Positions 8,319-17,353 are shown, counted from the first letter of the stretch. The stretch: 64,000 nucleotides of DNA from Paenibacillus lignilyticus (GCF_017942085.1 NZ_JAGKSP010000006.1:1-64000); one strand, 5' to 3'. Notes: generated by a model from the letters alone, not told the origin. Program-made: numbers and translations.

Positions 8319-9695
8319 GTGCAGCAAGCCCATAGGTGGAGATTGAAAATGGTGCTGCCTGCTCTGATGGCGCTGCTTTACATGTTGGCGATGGCGATCC
8401 CGGCCTTTGCCGCAGCGGGTGACTCAGACAGCGCATCGGTAGGCTCGACCGTATACGTCGTGAAAGTGAAGCAGTCCGTTGAATCCGGATTGCAGAAAAC
8501 ACTGGAGCGGGCTTATCAAGAAGCTGAAGATGCTAAGGCTAAACACATGCTGCTCGTTCTCAATACACTTGGAGGGCGGCTGGACAGCGCTCTCGAGATC
8601 GGAGAACTCATCAGAACGAGTAAGGTGCCGACAACGGTATATGTGCAAGGGAAAGCCGTTTCGGCAGGGACATACATTGCACTTAACGCAGACCAGATTA
8701 TCATGCAGCCCGGAAGTACGATCGGTGCGGCAGCGGTTGTGGATGAATCCGGCGAGTTAGTCACGAATCCGAAGACGCTTTCCTTCTGGACGGAAGAGAT
8801 GAAAGCGGCAGCACTGCTGAACGACCGCGATCCAAATATTGCAGCAGCCATGGTGAATCCGAATCTGGAGCTTGAATTGAGCTCTCTTGGGCGCACGAAA
8901 GCCAAAGGCGATATTCTTACGTTATCAGCCGGAGACGCGCTGAAAGTAGGCTATTCGGAGCATACAGCGGCAACAGTTGACGAAGCGCTTGCGAAGCTGA
9001 ATCTGCCGCAGCCGAACATTGTCAATTATGAGGCTGGTGTTCTTGAGCGGATCGGACAGTTCTTAACGCTTCCGATCGTCATGACGCTGCTGCTGATCAT
9101 CGGGATAGCGGGCGTTACGATTGAATTGATGATGCCGGGGTTCGGTGCTCCGGGAATCATTGGCGTCCTTGGCTTCGGATTGTATTTCTTCGGCCACTAC
9201 ATCGTCGGCTTTGCGGGACTTGAGGACGTAATCCTGTTTATTATCGGGATCTTGCTGCTTGTCTCGGAGCTGTTCGTACCAAGCTTCGGCATACTGGGCA
9301 TACTTGGTTCCATATCGTTAATTGCGAGCGTGCTGATGGCGGCGCCGAATCCGAAGTCAGCCGGTTTATCTCTTATCGTGGCTGTCATCGTCGCAGGTGT
9401 TATCGTGTATATCATCGCCAAACGTTTTGCACATCGGGGGATATGGAATAAATTCATTCTTCGCGACCAGCTGACGACGGCTGAAGGGTATGTCTCGACG
9501 GCAAGCAAAACATCGTATCTGGGTATGAATGGCAAGACACTCACGCCACTGCGGCCAGCAGGAACCATTCGCATTGGCGATAGCCGGATTGATGTTGTCA
9601 CATTAGGTGAATTCATTCCATCCGGGGCTGATGTAACGGTCATTAAAGTCGAAGGTGCTCGAGTCGTCGTTGGCCAGCTGGATGAGAAGAACTAA
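8319..9695 (+). CDS. yqeZ: NfeD family membrane serine protease (YqeZ-like)
   Basis: 458 residues from GTG 8319 with AAGGAGG upstream. Seen: N-terminal signal/membrane segment ending in AIPAFAAA; a ClpP-like protease domain (VLNTLGGRLDSALEI, then GKAVSAGTYIALNAD with the likely nucleophile Ser, and GSTIGAAAVV); four to five membrane helices from about residue 245 to 370; a C-terminal soluble domain of about 80 residues, the OB-fold NfeD domain. This is the long-form NfeD that works with flotillin/stomatin proteins. FloA follows directly. In B. subtilis the operon contributes to resistance to sublancin and other envelope stress. Confidence 0.93.
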   Translation: MQQAHRWRLKMVLPALMALLYMLAMAIPAFAAAGDSDSASVGSTVYVVKVKQSVESGLQKTLERAYQEAEDAKAKHMLLVLNTLGGRLDSALEIGELIRTSKVPTTVYVQGKAVSAGTYIALNADQIIMQPGSTIGAAAVVDESGELVTNPKTLSFWTEEMKAAALLNDRDPNIAAAMVNPNLELELSSLGRTKAKGDILTLSAGDALKVGYSEHTAATVDEALAKLNLPQPNIVNYEAGVLERIGQFLTLPIVMTLLLIIGIAGVTIELMMPGFGAPGIIGVLGFGLYFFGHYIVGFAGLEDVILFIIGILLLVSELFVPSFGILGILGSISLIASVLMAAPNPKSAGLSLIVAVIVAGVIVYIIAKRFAHRGIWNKFILRDQLTTAEGYVSTASKTSYLGMNGKTLTPLRPAGTIRIGDSRIDVVTLGEFIPSGADVTVIKVEGARVVVGQLDEKN

Positions 9696-9713
9696 TTAAT
9701 AGGAGGGGTTTAC

Positions 9714-10709
9714 ATGACATTAGATCCAACTGTAACGATTGTGATTATTGTAGTGCTAGCGGTCATCGCATTATCCGTATTTCTAACCTTCTTCCCCATT
9801 ATGCTCTGGATCTCTGCACTTGCTTCCGGAGTGCGAGTCGGGATCATCACGCTCGTTGCGATGCGCTTGCGCCGCGTTGTTCCCAGCCGAATCGTCAATC
9901 CGTTAATTAAAGCCACGAAGGCCGGTCTTGGGCTGACGATTAATCAGTTAGAGAGTCACTTCCTGGCGGGCGGTAACGTTGACCGTGTCGTCAACTCCTT
10001 GATTGCCGCGCAGCGTGCGAACATTGAGCTTGAGTTTGAACGTGCTGCTGCCATTGACCTGGCAGGCCGTGATGTACTGCAAGCCGTTCAAATGAGCGTT
10101 AACCCGCGCGTTATTGAGACACCAACCGTTGCGGCAGTTGCGAAGAACGGGATTGAAGTAAAGGTTAAAGCACGTGTTACGGTTCGTGCGAATATTGAAA
10201 GACTCGTCGGCGGTGCCGGTGAAGAAACAATCATTGCCCGTGTCGGCGAAGGGATTGTTACGACAGTCGGTTCCTCGGATTCGCATAAGGATGTCTTGGA
10301 GAATCCGGATTTGATTTCGCGGACCGTACTTGGGAAAGGTCTTGATGCCGGAACGGCATTTGAGATCTTGTCCATCGATATCGCGGATGTGGATGTAGGC
10401 AAGAATATCGGTGCGCATTTGCAAACGGAGCAAGCAGAGGCGGACAAACGCATCGCACAGGCGAAAGCCGAGGAGCGCAGAGCGATGGCCGTTGCGCATG
10501 AACAGGAAATGAAAGCGCGCGTAGTAGAGATGCGCGCACTCGTCGTGGAATCCGAGTCTCAAGTGCCGCTGGCTATGGCAGAAGCGCTCAAGCAAGGCAA
10601 GATCGGCGTGCTCGATTATATGAATTTCAAGAACATCGAAGCCGATACCAGCATGCGTAACTCCATTGGCAAAACCGACTCGTCGACGCCGGATAAAGAA
10701 GAACGTTAA
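9714..10709 (+). CDS. floA: Flotillin-like protein FloA
   Basis: 331 residues, ATG preceded by AGGAGG. N-terminal hydrophobic membrane hairpin (residues about 5-40), then a long SPFH-like region ([20 protein letters not shown]) and a Glu/Ala-rich helical C-terminus ([20 protein letters not shown]). FloA (formerly YqfA) scaffolds functional membrane microdomains and influences membrane fluidity, cell wall synthesis and protein secretion. It sits 18 bp after the NfeD partner. The length matches the family. Confidence 0.97.
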   Translation: MTLDPTVTIVIIVVLAVIALSVFLTFFPIMLWISALASGVRVGIITLVAMRLRRVVPSRIVNPLIKATKAGLGLTINQLESHFLAGGNVDRVVNSLIAAQRANIELEFERAAAIDLAGRDVLQAVQMSVNPRVIETPTVAAVAKNGIEVKVKARVTVRANIERLVGGAGEETIIARVGEGIVTTVGSSDSHKDVLENPDLISRTVLGKGLDAGTAFEILSIDIADVDVGKNIGAHLQTEQAEADKRIAQAKAEERRAMAVAHEQEMKARVVEMRALVVESESQVPLAMAEALKQGKIGVLDYMNFKNIEADTSMRNSIGKTDSSTPDKEER

Positions 10710-10759
10710 TCGCTGGCCCATACTTGAGATGACAACGATAATCTGAAGGGGGTGAGCGT

Positions 10760-11269
10760 TTGAATGAGCTGATCAAGCTGTTGGTTTCCAACATCTACGT
10801 CGTCATCGTGCTCATAGGTTTCTTGCTTACGCTCCTCAACAAAATGAGGAGCAAGCCGGGCAATGCGAGCAATCCAACCAATCGGATGCCGTCTTTCGGA
10901 GGAGAGCCTCCTATAAGACGGCCCGGTGCGCCTCCAATCGATGCGCGTCCTGAACAGCCGCAGAGAAGGCAAATCCAACAGCGGCCTGTAGAGCTGCCAC
11001 CGGAGCCGCGACAAAGCGTGTATAAGTCGAAATTCGATTCGAGCGGTGAGGAAGGCGTTAGCGCAGAGTATGCGGATACGGATCTGTTGCGGCGGACCGT
11101 GCCGCCGGTTCGCGGGAATGACAGAGCGCCGCTTCCCAAAGCGGCTCACATAGAGCAGCCGAAGCAAGCAGAGAGTTTCCGCGTTCCGCAGGGCGATGAG
11201 CTGCGCCGCGCATTTATTTTGGCGGAAGTGCTCGGTGCACCGCGTTCGAAGCGGCCGCTGCGCAAGTAA
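10760..11269 (+). CDS. Pro/Arg-rich single-pass membrane protein in the yqfB position
   Basis: 169 residues from TTG 10760, with AAGGGGGTGA upstream. One N-terminal membrane segment (residues about 8-25: NIYVVIVLIGFLLTLL), then a Pro/Arg/Gln-rich, probably disordered cytosolic tail (PPIRRPGAPPIDARPEQPQ) and a basic end. It fills the slot of yqfB in the SigW-controlled B. subtilis operon, but I cannot claim homology from sequence alone. Its position between floA and a terminator suggests it is the third gene of the envelope-stress operon, perhaps an adaptor at FloA microdomains (inference). Confidence 0.75.
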   Translation: MNELIKLLVSNIYVVIVLIGFLLTLLNKMRSKPGNASNPTNRMPSFGGEPPIRRPGAPPIDARPEQPQRRQIQQRPVELPPEPRQSVYKSKFDSSGEEGVSAEYADTDLLRRTVPPVRGNDRAPLPKAAHIEQPKQAESFRVPQGDELRRAFILAEVLGAPRSKRPLRK

Positions 11270-11310
11270 CGAATTAATAGCAATTGGCTGTATGGAGCCG
11301 AATGAAGCGG

Positions 11311-11336
11311 AACCGACCCGATGGGTCGGTTTTTTT
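11311..11336 (+). terminator. Terminator ending the nfeD-floA operon
   Basis: AACCGACCC, loop GAT, GGGTCGGTT and a run of T. It closes the transcript before the yqfC promoter. Confidence 0.95.
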
Positions 11337-11368
11337 GTGTTTGCTCGGTATGCAAAGTCCCATATTCC

Positions 11369-11397
11369 TCATATTTGGGGCCGCTCTCGCATAATTT
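11369..11397 (+). promoter_or_regulatory. Sigma-E-type sporulation promoter for yqfC-yqfD
   Basis: TCATATT (11369-11375), 14 bases, CATAATTT (11390-11397), matching the SigE pattern KMATATT-N14-CATAnnnT. It lies 31 bp before yqfC and directly after the upstream terminator. yqfC and yqfD are mother-cell genes in B. subtilis. Confidence 0.65.
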
Positions 11398-11428
11398 GGT
11401 ACAGTACGGGAAGGGGGCTTCTGCCTGC

Positions 11429-11707
11429 ATGCGCCGATTAAATCGCAAACTGCGCAAGATGGCTGCGGATCTGCTGGATCTGCCGCCGGATGTCGTAATG
11501 GATTTGCCACGATTAACAATGATCGGCGACCGCCAATTATACATCGAGAATCACCGCGGCGTACTGCATTTCTCCAGCGACAAGCTGCGGCTTGCGCTCA
11601 GCAAAGGAGAATTGGAAGTGACGGGCAGCGAGCTGGTTATTCGTACGATTTGGACAGAAGAAGTGTTCATAGAAGGGGTTATTAAACATATCGAAGTGCG
11701 AGAATAG
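11429..11707 (+). CDS. yqfC: Sporulation protein YqfC
   Basis: 92 residues from ATG 11429 (AAGGGGG 11 bases upstream). Sequence features: MRRLNRKLRKMAADLLDLPP and later VVMDLPRLTMIGDRQLYIEN, then a C-terminal VIRTIWTEEVFIEGVI. The length equals B. subtilis YqfC (93). It is a small mother-cell sporulation protein of unknown biochemistry, always beside yqfD. A longer reading from upstream would run back into the terminator hairpin and is rejected. Confidence 0.92.
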   Translation: MRRLNRKLRKMAADLLDLPPDVVMDLPRLTMIGDRQLYIENHRGVLHFSSDKLRLALSKGELEVTGSELVIRTIWTEEVFIEGVIKHIEVRE

Positions 11708-11719
11708 GGGGCAATTGTA

Positions 11720-12913
11720 ATGAATGCGACATGGATGCAGTGGCTCCGCGGATTTGTATCAATTCGTGTGCGCGGCGGCGCGATAGAAAAGCTGGTGAAC
11801 GCTGCGCTCGCGAAAGGGCTGCAATTATGGTCTATTCGCCATACAAACGATCGCGAGCTTGTTTGCTTTCTGCAGGTCAATGACTTCTTCCGGCTTCGCC
11901 CGATTTTAAAAGAGACAGGCTGTCGCATTCACGTCACCTCCAGACAAGGACTGCCGTTCTGGCTGCTGCGTGTGCGGAGACGCGTTTTTTTTGCGGCGGG
12001 GCTCGTCCTTTTCTTCGTTGGGATGTACTTGCTCTCTTCGCTCGTTTGGTCCATTGACGTGAAGGGGAACAACCGTTTATCGGAAGAGCAGATTCTTCAG
12101 GTGGCCAAGCAGGAGGGGCTGTATCCCTTTCAATGGTCATTCCGGCTTGATGATGCCTCCGTATTGTCCAAGCGTCTCGCCCAGCAGCTGCCCGGAGCGG
12201 CTTGGGTTGGCGTAGAGAAGCGAGGGACCCGCATCACGATCCAAGTGGTGGAGTCTTCGGTTGCGACGCCTAAAATCCCTCAGAACCCGCGCCATCTCGT
12301 GGCGTCAACAGATGCCGTTGTCACCAAAATACTGGCTGAGACCGGGAAGCCGGTCGTCAAACGCAATATGAGGGTGAAGCAAGGAGACATCCTCATATCC
12401 GGCTTGCTGGGTGATGAGAATAATACGGCTGCCGTAGTCGCAAAAGGCGTCGTAAAGGGAGTCGTATGGCATGAGTACGATATCGTTTCTCCGCTCGAGC
12501 GGACGATGAAGGTCTATACAGGCGAGAAGAAGGTCGTCTGGTATGCTGTCGTGGCCGGAAGAGCGCTTAAGGTAAGCGGGTTTGGCAAACCGCCTTATGC
12601 GATGTACGAGAGCATCAAGCAGGAGGAGAAGGCAGCTTGGCGGACGATGAAAATGCCGTTTGGAAGAATGAAAGAGACAATCATGGAAGTCCGAATGGAG
12701 CACCAAACCGTCGGCGTGGAAGAAGCGAAAGCGGAAGGCATTCAGCAGGCCAGAGCCGATTTAATAGCGAAGGTTGGGCCTGATGCAGAGGTGCTGGCGG
12801 AAAACATTTTGCATGAAAAGACGGAGAATGGTAAAGTTTATATGAAAGTGCTTTTTGAGGTGGATCAGTCGATTGCGATAGAGAGACCGTTAGTTCAGAT
12901 GCAAGGGGATTGA
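11720..12913 (+). CDS. yqfD: Sporulation protein YqfD
   Basis: 397 residues, AGGGGGC upstream of ATG. A cytosolic N-terminal region of about 90 residues, one membrane helix (FFAAGLVLFFVGMYLLSSLV, residues about 92-111), then a long extracytosolic domain beginning WSIDVKGNNRLSEEQIL, which resembles a POTRA/FtsQ-like start. YqfD is required for efficient sporulation at the engulfment stage in B. subtilis. Twelve bases separate it from yqfC, and phoH begins 6 bases after its stop. Confidence 0.93.
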   Translation: MNATWMQWLRGFVSIRVRGGAIEKLVNAALAKGLQLWSIRHTNDRELVCFLQVNDFFRLRPILKETGCRIHVTSRQGLPFWLLRVRRRVFFAAGLVLFFVGMYLLSSLVWSIDVKGNNRLSEEQILQVAKQEGLYPFQWSFRLDDASVLSKRLAQQLPGAAWVGVEKRGTRITIQVVESSVATPKIPQNPRHLVASTDAVVTKILAETGKPVVKRNMRVKQGDILISGLLGDENNTAAVVAKGVVKGVVWHEYDIVSPLERTMKVYTGEKKVVWYAVVAGRALKVSGFGKPPYAMYESIKQEEKAAWRTMKMPFGRMKETIMEVRMEHQTVGVEEAKAEGIQQARADLIAKVGPDAEVLAENILHEKTENGKVYMKVLFEVDQSIAIERPLVQMQGD

Positions 12914-12919
12914 GTATTT

Positions 12920-13891
12920 TTGCAAAATGAATTCAAAGTAGCCAAAATTCCACTTGCAAACGCAGCGGAAGGACTTGCTCTGCTAGGCCCGCAGGATAAA
13001 TTCCTGCGATTAGTCCAGCAGCAGACATCGGCGGACATTATGTCTCGCGATGCGGAGATCTCCATTTCAGGACCAACGTCCGAGGTGGATTCTATTGAAC
13101 AGCTTTATACCGTTTTGCAGCAGCTTATAAGAGGCGGATACTCGCCGACAGAGCGCGACATCGCATACGCCTTGGATCTCTCCAAGACGATGCAGGCCGA
13201 ACAATTGCTAGATCTCTTCAAAGCGGAAATTACGACTACGTTTCGCGGTAAACCGATTCGGGTAAAAACGATTGGTCAACGCCATTACGTCAAAACGATC
13301 AAGAAGATGGATATCGTATTCGGTATCGGTCCGGCCGGTACGGGTAAAACGTATTTGGCAGTCGTGCTTGCCGTGGCGGCTCTGAAGGAAGGCTCAGTCA
13401 AACGGATCGTGCTGACCCGTCCTGCCGTTGAAGCGGGCGAGAATCTCGGATTCCTGCCGGGCGATTTGCAAGAGAAGGTTGATCCGTATTTGCGGCCGCT
13501 CTACGATGCGCTTCATGATGTGCTTGGTCCGGACCAAACGACCAAGGCGTTTGAGCGAGGTCTCATTGAAGTGGCGCCGCTCGCCTATATGCGCGGACGG
13601 ACGCTTGAGGATTCATTTATTATTTTGGACGAAGCACAGAACACGACTCCGGAGCAGATGAAAATGTTCCTGACGAGGCTCGGGTTCGGCTCCAAAATGG
13701 TCATTACCGGAGACGTCACCCAAATCGACCTGCCGCGCGGCAAGCGCTCAGGACTCATCGAAGCACAGCGCATCTTAGCCAACATCCCGGAAATCGGTTT
13801 TATCTTATTCACCGAACAAGACGTCGTGCGTCACAGTCTTGTCCAAAAAATCATAACCGCCTACAACCAAGACGCTGAAGCACAGAGCTAA
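12920..13891 (+). CDS. phoH: PhoH family ATPase
   Basis: 323 residues from a TTG start 11 bases after AAGGGGA. P-loop GPAGTGKTYLAV near residue 140 and Walker B FIILDEAQN near residue 236 define the PhoH fold, related to superfamily I helicases. The protein is cytosolic and is usually linked to RNA metabolism because it travels with ybeY and era. Here pgpH comes between it and ybeY, as in B. subtilis. A paralogue with a PIN domain (ylaK) is at 46126. Confidence 0.95.
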   Translation: MQNEFKVAKIPLANAAEGLALLGPQDKFLRLVQQQTSADIMSRDAEISISGPTSEVDSIEQLYTVLQQLIRGGYSPTERDIAYALDLSKTMQAEQLLDLFKAEITTTFRGKPIRVKTIGQRHYVKTIKKMDIVFGIGPAGTGKTYLAVVLAVAALKEGSVKRIVLTRPAVEAGENLGFLPGDLQEKVDPYLRPLYDALHDVLGPDQTTKAFERGLIEVAPLAYMRGRTLEDSFIILDEAQNTTPEQMKMFLTRLGFGSKMVITGDVTQIDLPRGKRSGLIEAQRILANIPEIGFILFTEQDVVRHSLVQKIITAYNQDAEAQS

Positions 13892-13946
13892 GTTCTTTGC
13901 CCTTGTAAAGACAGTAAGCCGTGTGGCCGCAGGTCATGAAAAGTGT

Positions 13947-13962
13947 GTCCGCTTCAGCGGAC
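13947..13962. repeat. Small hairpin after phoH
   Basis: GTCCGCTTCAGCGGAC, a perfect inverted repeat 56 bp beyond phoH. It has no T-run, so it is more likely an RNA-stabilising hairpin than a terminator. Confidence 0.5.
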
Positions 13963-14027
13963 GAAAACGAGCCAACGTCGAAGTATGGTCGAAGACGGCC
14001 CAGGCGGCAGGCACGGTACATTCCGGG

Positions 14028-14230
14028 TCCAGGGACGGCGTCCCTGGGGTCCCCCTTAGGTAAGGGGGATTAGGGGGATGTATCCGCTTTTGAATGAAGA
14101 TCCCATTGAAAGAATATCGTCGTACATATAGGGTCCAGGGACAGTGTCCATGGGGAGCTCTGATTGTAAGGGTTCCGGGGACAACGTCCCTGGATTTCTC
14201 CTTACGAAGGAGATCCAGGGGGATGTGTAG
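14028..14230. repeat. Composite hairpin repeat array between phoH and pgpH
   Basis: The 359-bp gap holds no gene. It contains three copies of a palindrome of the form TCCAGGGAC-nnn-GTCCCTGG (14028-14046; 14134-14153, one arm degenerate; 14174-14193). Copies 1 and 3 are each followed by a second hairpin (CCCCTTAGGTAAGGGG at about 14051-14067; TCTCCTTACGAAGGAGA at 14196-14212) and then by AGGGGGATGT. The unit is therefore a two-hairpin element repeated twice, with a partial copy between. No ORF or mobile-element protein is associated. Confidence 0.85.
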
Positions 14231-14250
14231 TTTCTAGGAGGATATCAACC

Positions 14251-16509
14251 ATGGTAAATCAACAAGCCAACCCGGATGAGTCTAAGTCATCAGCGTCCTC
14301 CGGATGGAGTGGATGGAAGCACAGCTCGGCTGTACGCTGGGTATTGCTGCTTCTGTTTGTTTTGCTATTTTATTTCTCTCTTGCCCCACATGTGCTCCCC
14401 AAGACGTACAATATCGAGCTAGGCAAAGCCAGTGAACGCGACATTGAAGCGCCGGTGGACATTAAGGATGAGAAGGCGACGCTTCAGGCGCAGGAGCTTG
14501 CCGCCGATCGGGTGGAGCCGATTTATTCGATTGTTGCCCTCCGCAGCGAGGTGCTGCTGGAGCAGATTTTCGCTCGCATGGAGCAGTTGAATCAGGACGA
14601 CCAAGTCACGTTGGAAAACAAGGTGTCCATTTATCGCAGCGAAATTCCGCGGCTGTATACCGATTATGTCGATCAATTTGTTCAGAATAACAAAGGGAAT
14701 GGCACCTATAACGATACATTGCTGGACGAAATGGCAGCAGTCGTGAAATCCCAGGCTTATCGAATTCCGGAGGAAACCTATTATAAACTGCCTTCGCTCT
14801 CCGCGATCCAACTGAGCGATATGCATCTGGTTGGCGTGAATATTGTCCGCAAGCTGATGAGTGATTCCCTGCGTGAAGCGGAGACCGCAAGGACGAAAGT
14901 AGCGGAGCTCGTCAACGCGAGCACGCTTACCGAACGTAAAACAAGGGAAATCGTGCAGGAGCTTGCCAGATACGCGATCATGCCGAATAAGTTTCTGGAT
15001 ACGCAGGCAACCAATGATGCGAAAGTAGCGGCGAAAGAAAATACGACTCCCGTTGTCGTGAAGCAAGGCGACATTATCGTCCATAAAGGCGAGATCATCT
15101 CAAAGGAACTTTATGACCGGCTTTCCTCAATCGGCGTACTGAAAACGAAGAAGTCGTATTGGCCGCAGCTTGGCTTGCTGCTGCTATCGGTTCTCTTTCT
15201 CATCGTGATCTACAGTTATCTGGAGCGCGCGGCCGGATTAAGCAGCGGATCGACGAATATGAAGTACAGCAACTCTCAGCTGTCGATGCTGCTCTTAATC
15301 TTCTTGCTCAACATTCTTGCCATGCACATCGTGAAATTGACGCAAACGCAGGAAATGCCGTATGTCGGCTATTTAGCGCCTACCGCAATGGGCGCGATGC
15401 TGATTGTGCTGCTGCTGGACATTCAGCTGGCCGTCGTAAGCTCATTTCTTTTTGCCATCATGGGCAGTGTTATTTTCAATATGGAATCGGGTCAGCTGTT
15501 TGACTTTAATTATGGATTCACGACAGCTGTCATTTCGTTCGCCGCTATTTTTGCGATTCACCGCGCAAGCCAGCGTTCGACGATTTTGAAGGCCGGTATT
15601 ATGGTCAGCTTGTTCGGCTCGGCTTCTGTTCTGGCCATTGTGCTGCTGGGCGAGCTGCCTCCCAAATCAGAGATCATCATGACGGTTGCGTTTGCGTTTG
15701 CGAGTGGGCTGTTGACGGCGATACTGGTAGTGGGCTTGATGCCGTTCTTTGAAGTAACGTTCGGCATTCTATCCGCCCTGAAGCTCGTGGAGTTGTCCAA
15801 TCCGAACCATCCGCTGCTTCGCAAGCTCTTGACGGAAACGCCGGGAACCTACCACCACAGCGTGATGGTCGGCAATTTATCGGAAGCGGCCGCAGAGTCG
15901 ATTGGAGCGAACGGTCTGTTATGCAGAGTAGGATCGTTTTATCATGATATCGGGAAGACGAAGCGACCTAGTTATTTTATTGAAAATCAGACAAACTATG
16001 AAAATCCGCATGATTCCATTGAGCCTAAACTAAGTAAATCGATTATCATCGCCCATGCGCGCGACGGTGTGGAGATGCTTCGCAATCATAAGCTGCCGAA
16101 GCCGATCCGCGATATTGCCGAGCAGCACCATGGAACGACTTGTCTGAAATACTTTTATCACAAGGCTTACAAAATGGCTGAGGAAGCGGGCGTGGAACCT
16201 GATTTTACAGAGGAAGACTTCAGGTATCCCGGGCCTAAAGCGCAGTCAAAGGAAGCGGCTATCGTCGGAATCGCGGATTGCGTGGAAGCGGCAGTACGAA
16301 GCCTGAGAAGCCCGACCGTGGAGCAAGTAGAATCCATGATCCACAAGATTATTAAAAGCCGGCTGGACGACGACCAGTTCAATGAATGCGATTTGACGCT
16401 CAAGGAGCTGGAGAAGATCGCACAAACGTTGAAAGAAACGGTAATCGGAATTTTCCACTCGCGCATTGAATATCCGGAAGATGTTAAACAAAAGGAGCGT
16501 CTGGCATGA
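14251..16509 (+). CDS. pgpH: 7TM-HD phosphohydrolase PgpH (c-di-AMP phosphodiesterase)
   Basis: 752 residues, AGGAGGAT upstream. Seen: N-terminal membrane helix (residues about 30-50), an extracytosolic 7TMR-HDED domain of about 250 residues, a block of seven membrane helices (about 305-520), and a C-terminal HD domain with HHSVMVGNLSE, SFYHDIGKTKRPSYF and IIAHARDGVEML supplying the metal-binding His/Asp. Homologues (B. subtilis YqfF, Listeria PgpH) hydrolyse cyclic di-AMP to pApA, controlling osmotic and cell wall homeostasis. Its TGA overlaps the ybeY start by 4 bases, indicating translational coupling. Confidence 0.95.
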   Translation: MVNQQANPDESKSSASSGWSGWKHSSAVRWVLLLLFVLLFYFSLAPHVLPKTYNIELGKASERDIEAPVDIKDEKATLQAQELAADRVEPIYSIVALRSEVLLEQIFARMEQLNQDDQVTLENKVSIYRSEIPRLYTDYVDQFVQNNKGNGTYNDTLLDEMAAVVKSQAYRIPEETYYKLPSLSAIQLSDMHLVGVNIVRKLMSDSLREAETARTKVAELVNASTLTERKTREIVQELARYAIMPNKFLDTQATNDAKVAAKENTTPVVVKQGDIIVHKGEIISKELYDRLSSIGVLKTKKSYWPQLGLLLLSVLFLIVIYSYLERAAGLSSGSTNMKYSNSQLSMLLLIFLLNILAMHIVKLTQTQEMPYVGYLAPTAMGAMLIVLLLDIQLAVVSSFLFAIMGSVIFNMESGQLFDFNYGFTTAVISFAAIFAIHRASQRSTILKAGIMVSLFGSASVLAIVLLGELPPKSEIIMTVAFAFASGLLTAILVVGLMPFFEVTFGILSALKLVELSNPNHPLLRKLLTETPGTYHHSVMVGNLSEAAAESIGANGLLCRVGSFYHDIGKTKRPSYFIENQTNYENPHDSIEPKLSKSIIIAHARDGVEMLRNHKLPKPIRDIAEQHHGTTCLKYFYHKAYKMAEEAGVEPDFTEEDFRYPGPKAQSKEAAIVGIADCVEAAVRSLRSPTVEQVESMIHKIIKSRLDDDQFNECDLTLKELEKIAQTLKETVIGIFHSRIEYPEDVKQKERLA

Positions 16510-17003
16510 GCCTCAAGTTGGAATGGAGCAATGATCAAGAGAAAGTCGAAATTTCCGAATCCTTTATAGGGGTGCTGGAGCAGTTATTGCAGATGGCTGC
16601 CGAAGCAGAGGGCATGACCGAAGGGGAAGTCACGCTCTCGATTGTGGATGATGAAGAAATTCATCAATTGAACCGCGAATACCGCAATATCGATCGTCCT
16701 ACAGACGTGCTGTCCTTTGCCATGCAGGAGGAAACAGACGAAGAGCTTGAAATCATCTACGAGGTGGACGATGAAAGCGAATCGGTGCCGTTCGAGGGGA
16801 TGCTGGGCGATATTATTATTTCGGCCGAACGGGCTAAACTACAAAGTGAAGAATACGGCCATTCCTTGGAGCGCGAGCTCGGATTCCTGTTCGTGCATGG
16901 TTTCCTTCATTTGATCGGTTATGATCACCAAGATGAGGCGAGCGAAGCTGTGATGACCGAGAAGCAGGAAGCTGTTCTCCGTCAAGCAGGACTTACGCGT
17001 TAA
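16506..17003 (+). CDS. ybeY: Endoribonuclease YbeY (16S rRNA maturation)
   Basis: 165 residues. The zinc signature HGFLHLIGYDH (H-x3-H-x5-H) is near residue 130, and RNIDRPTDVLSFAM is the family's other conserved block. YbeY is a single-strand RNase involved in 16S rRNA 3'-end maturation and ribosome quality control. ATG overlaps the pgpH stop (ATGA) and its TAA overlaps the dgkA start by one base, so the three genes are translationally chained. Confidence 0.96.
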   Translation: MSLKLEWSNDQEKVEISESFIGVLEQLLQMAAEAEGMTEGEVTLSIVDDEEIHQLNREYRNIDRPTDVLSFAMQEETDEELEIIYEVDDESESVPFEGMLGDIIISAERAKLQSEEYGHSLERELGFLFVHGFLHLIGYDHQDEASEAVMTEKQEAVLRQAGLTR

Positions 17004-17353
17004 TGAACCGGCTGCTGCGCAGCTTCTATTATGCCGGTTCGGGTATCCTATCGGCAGTTCGCACCCAAGCCAACATGAAAATTCATGTGGTTTGCGCAAT
17101 CGTTGTTAATGCGGCGGGACTGGTGGTAGGATTGACTCGAATGGAATGGGCTGTCATTATTGCTGCCCAAGCTGTCGTGATGGCAGCCGAACTGATGAAT
17201 ACGGCAGTTGAGCATGTCGTTGATCTGGCAAGTCCAAGCCGGCATCCGCTTGCCAAAGCTGCCAAGGATACGGCAGCCGGCGGTGTGCTGGTTGCTGCAA
17301 TTGGGGCCGTTATTATCGGCCTGTTTGTATTTATTCCGCATCTATGGCCTTAA
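17003..17353 (+). CDS. dgkA: Diacylglycerol/undecaprenol kinase family
   Basis: 116 residues, three membrane helices, with the signature AAELMNTAVEHVVDL (E-x-N-T-A-x-E) and KAAKDTAAGGVL. Gram-positive DgkA proteins mostly phosphorylate undecaprenol, feeding the lipid carrier pool for cell wall synthesis. The start codon overlaps the ybeY stop. Same neighbour order (ybeY-dgkA-cdd-era) as B. subtilis. Confidence 0.95.
   Translation: MNRLLRSFYYAGSGILSAVRTQANMKIHVVCAIVVNAAGLVVGLTRMEWAVIIAAQAVVMAAELMNTAVEHVVDLASPSRHPLAKAAKDTAAGGVLVAAIGAVIIGLFVFIPHLWP

Noticed and set aside
9948..10721. 257-codon frame antisense to floA
   Set aside because: No family similarity, no translation signal; floA is certain on the other strand.
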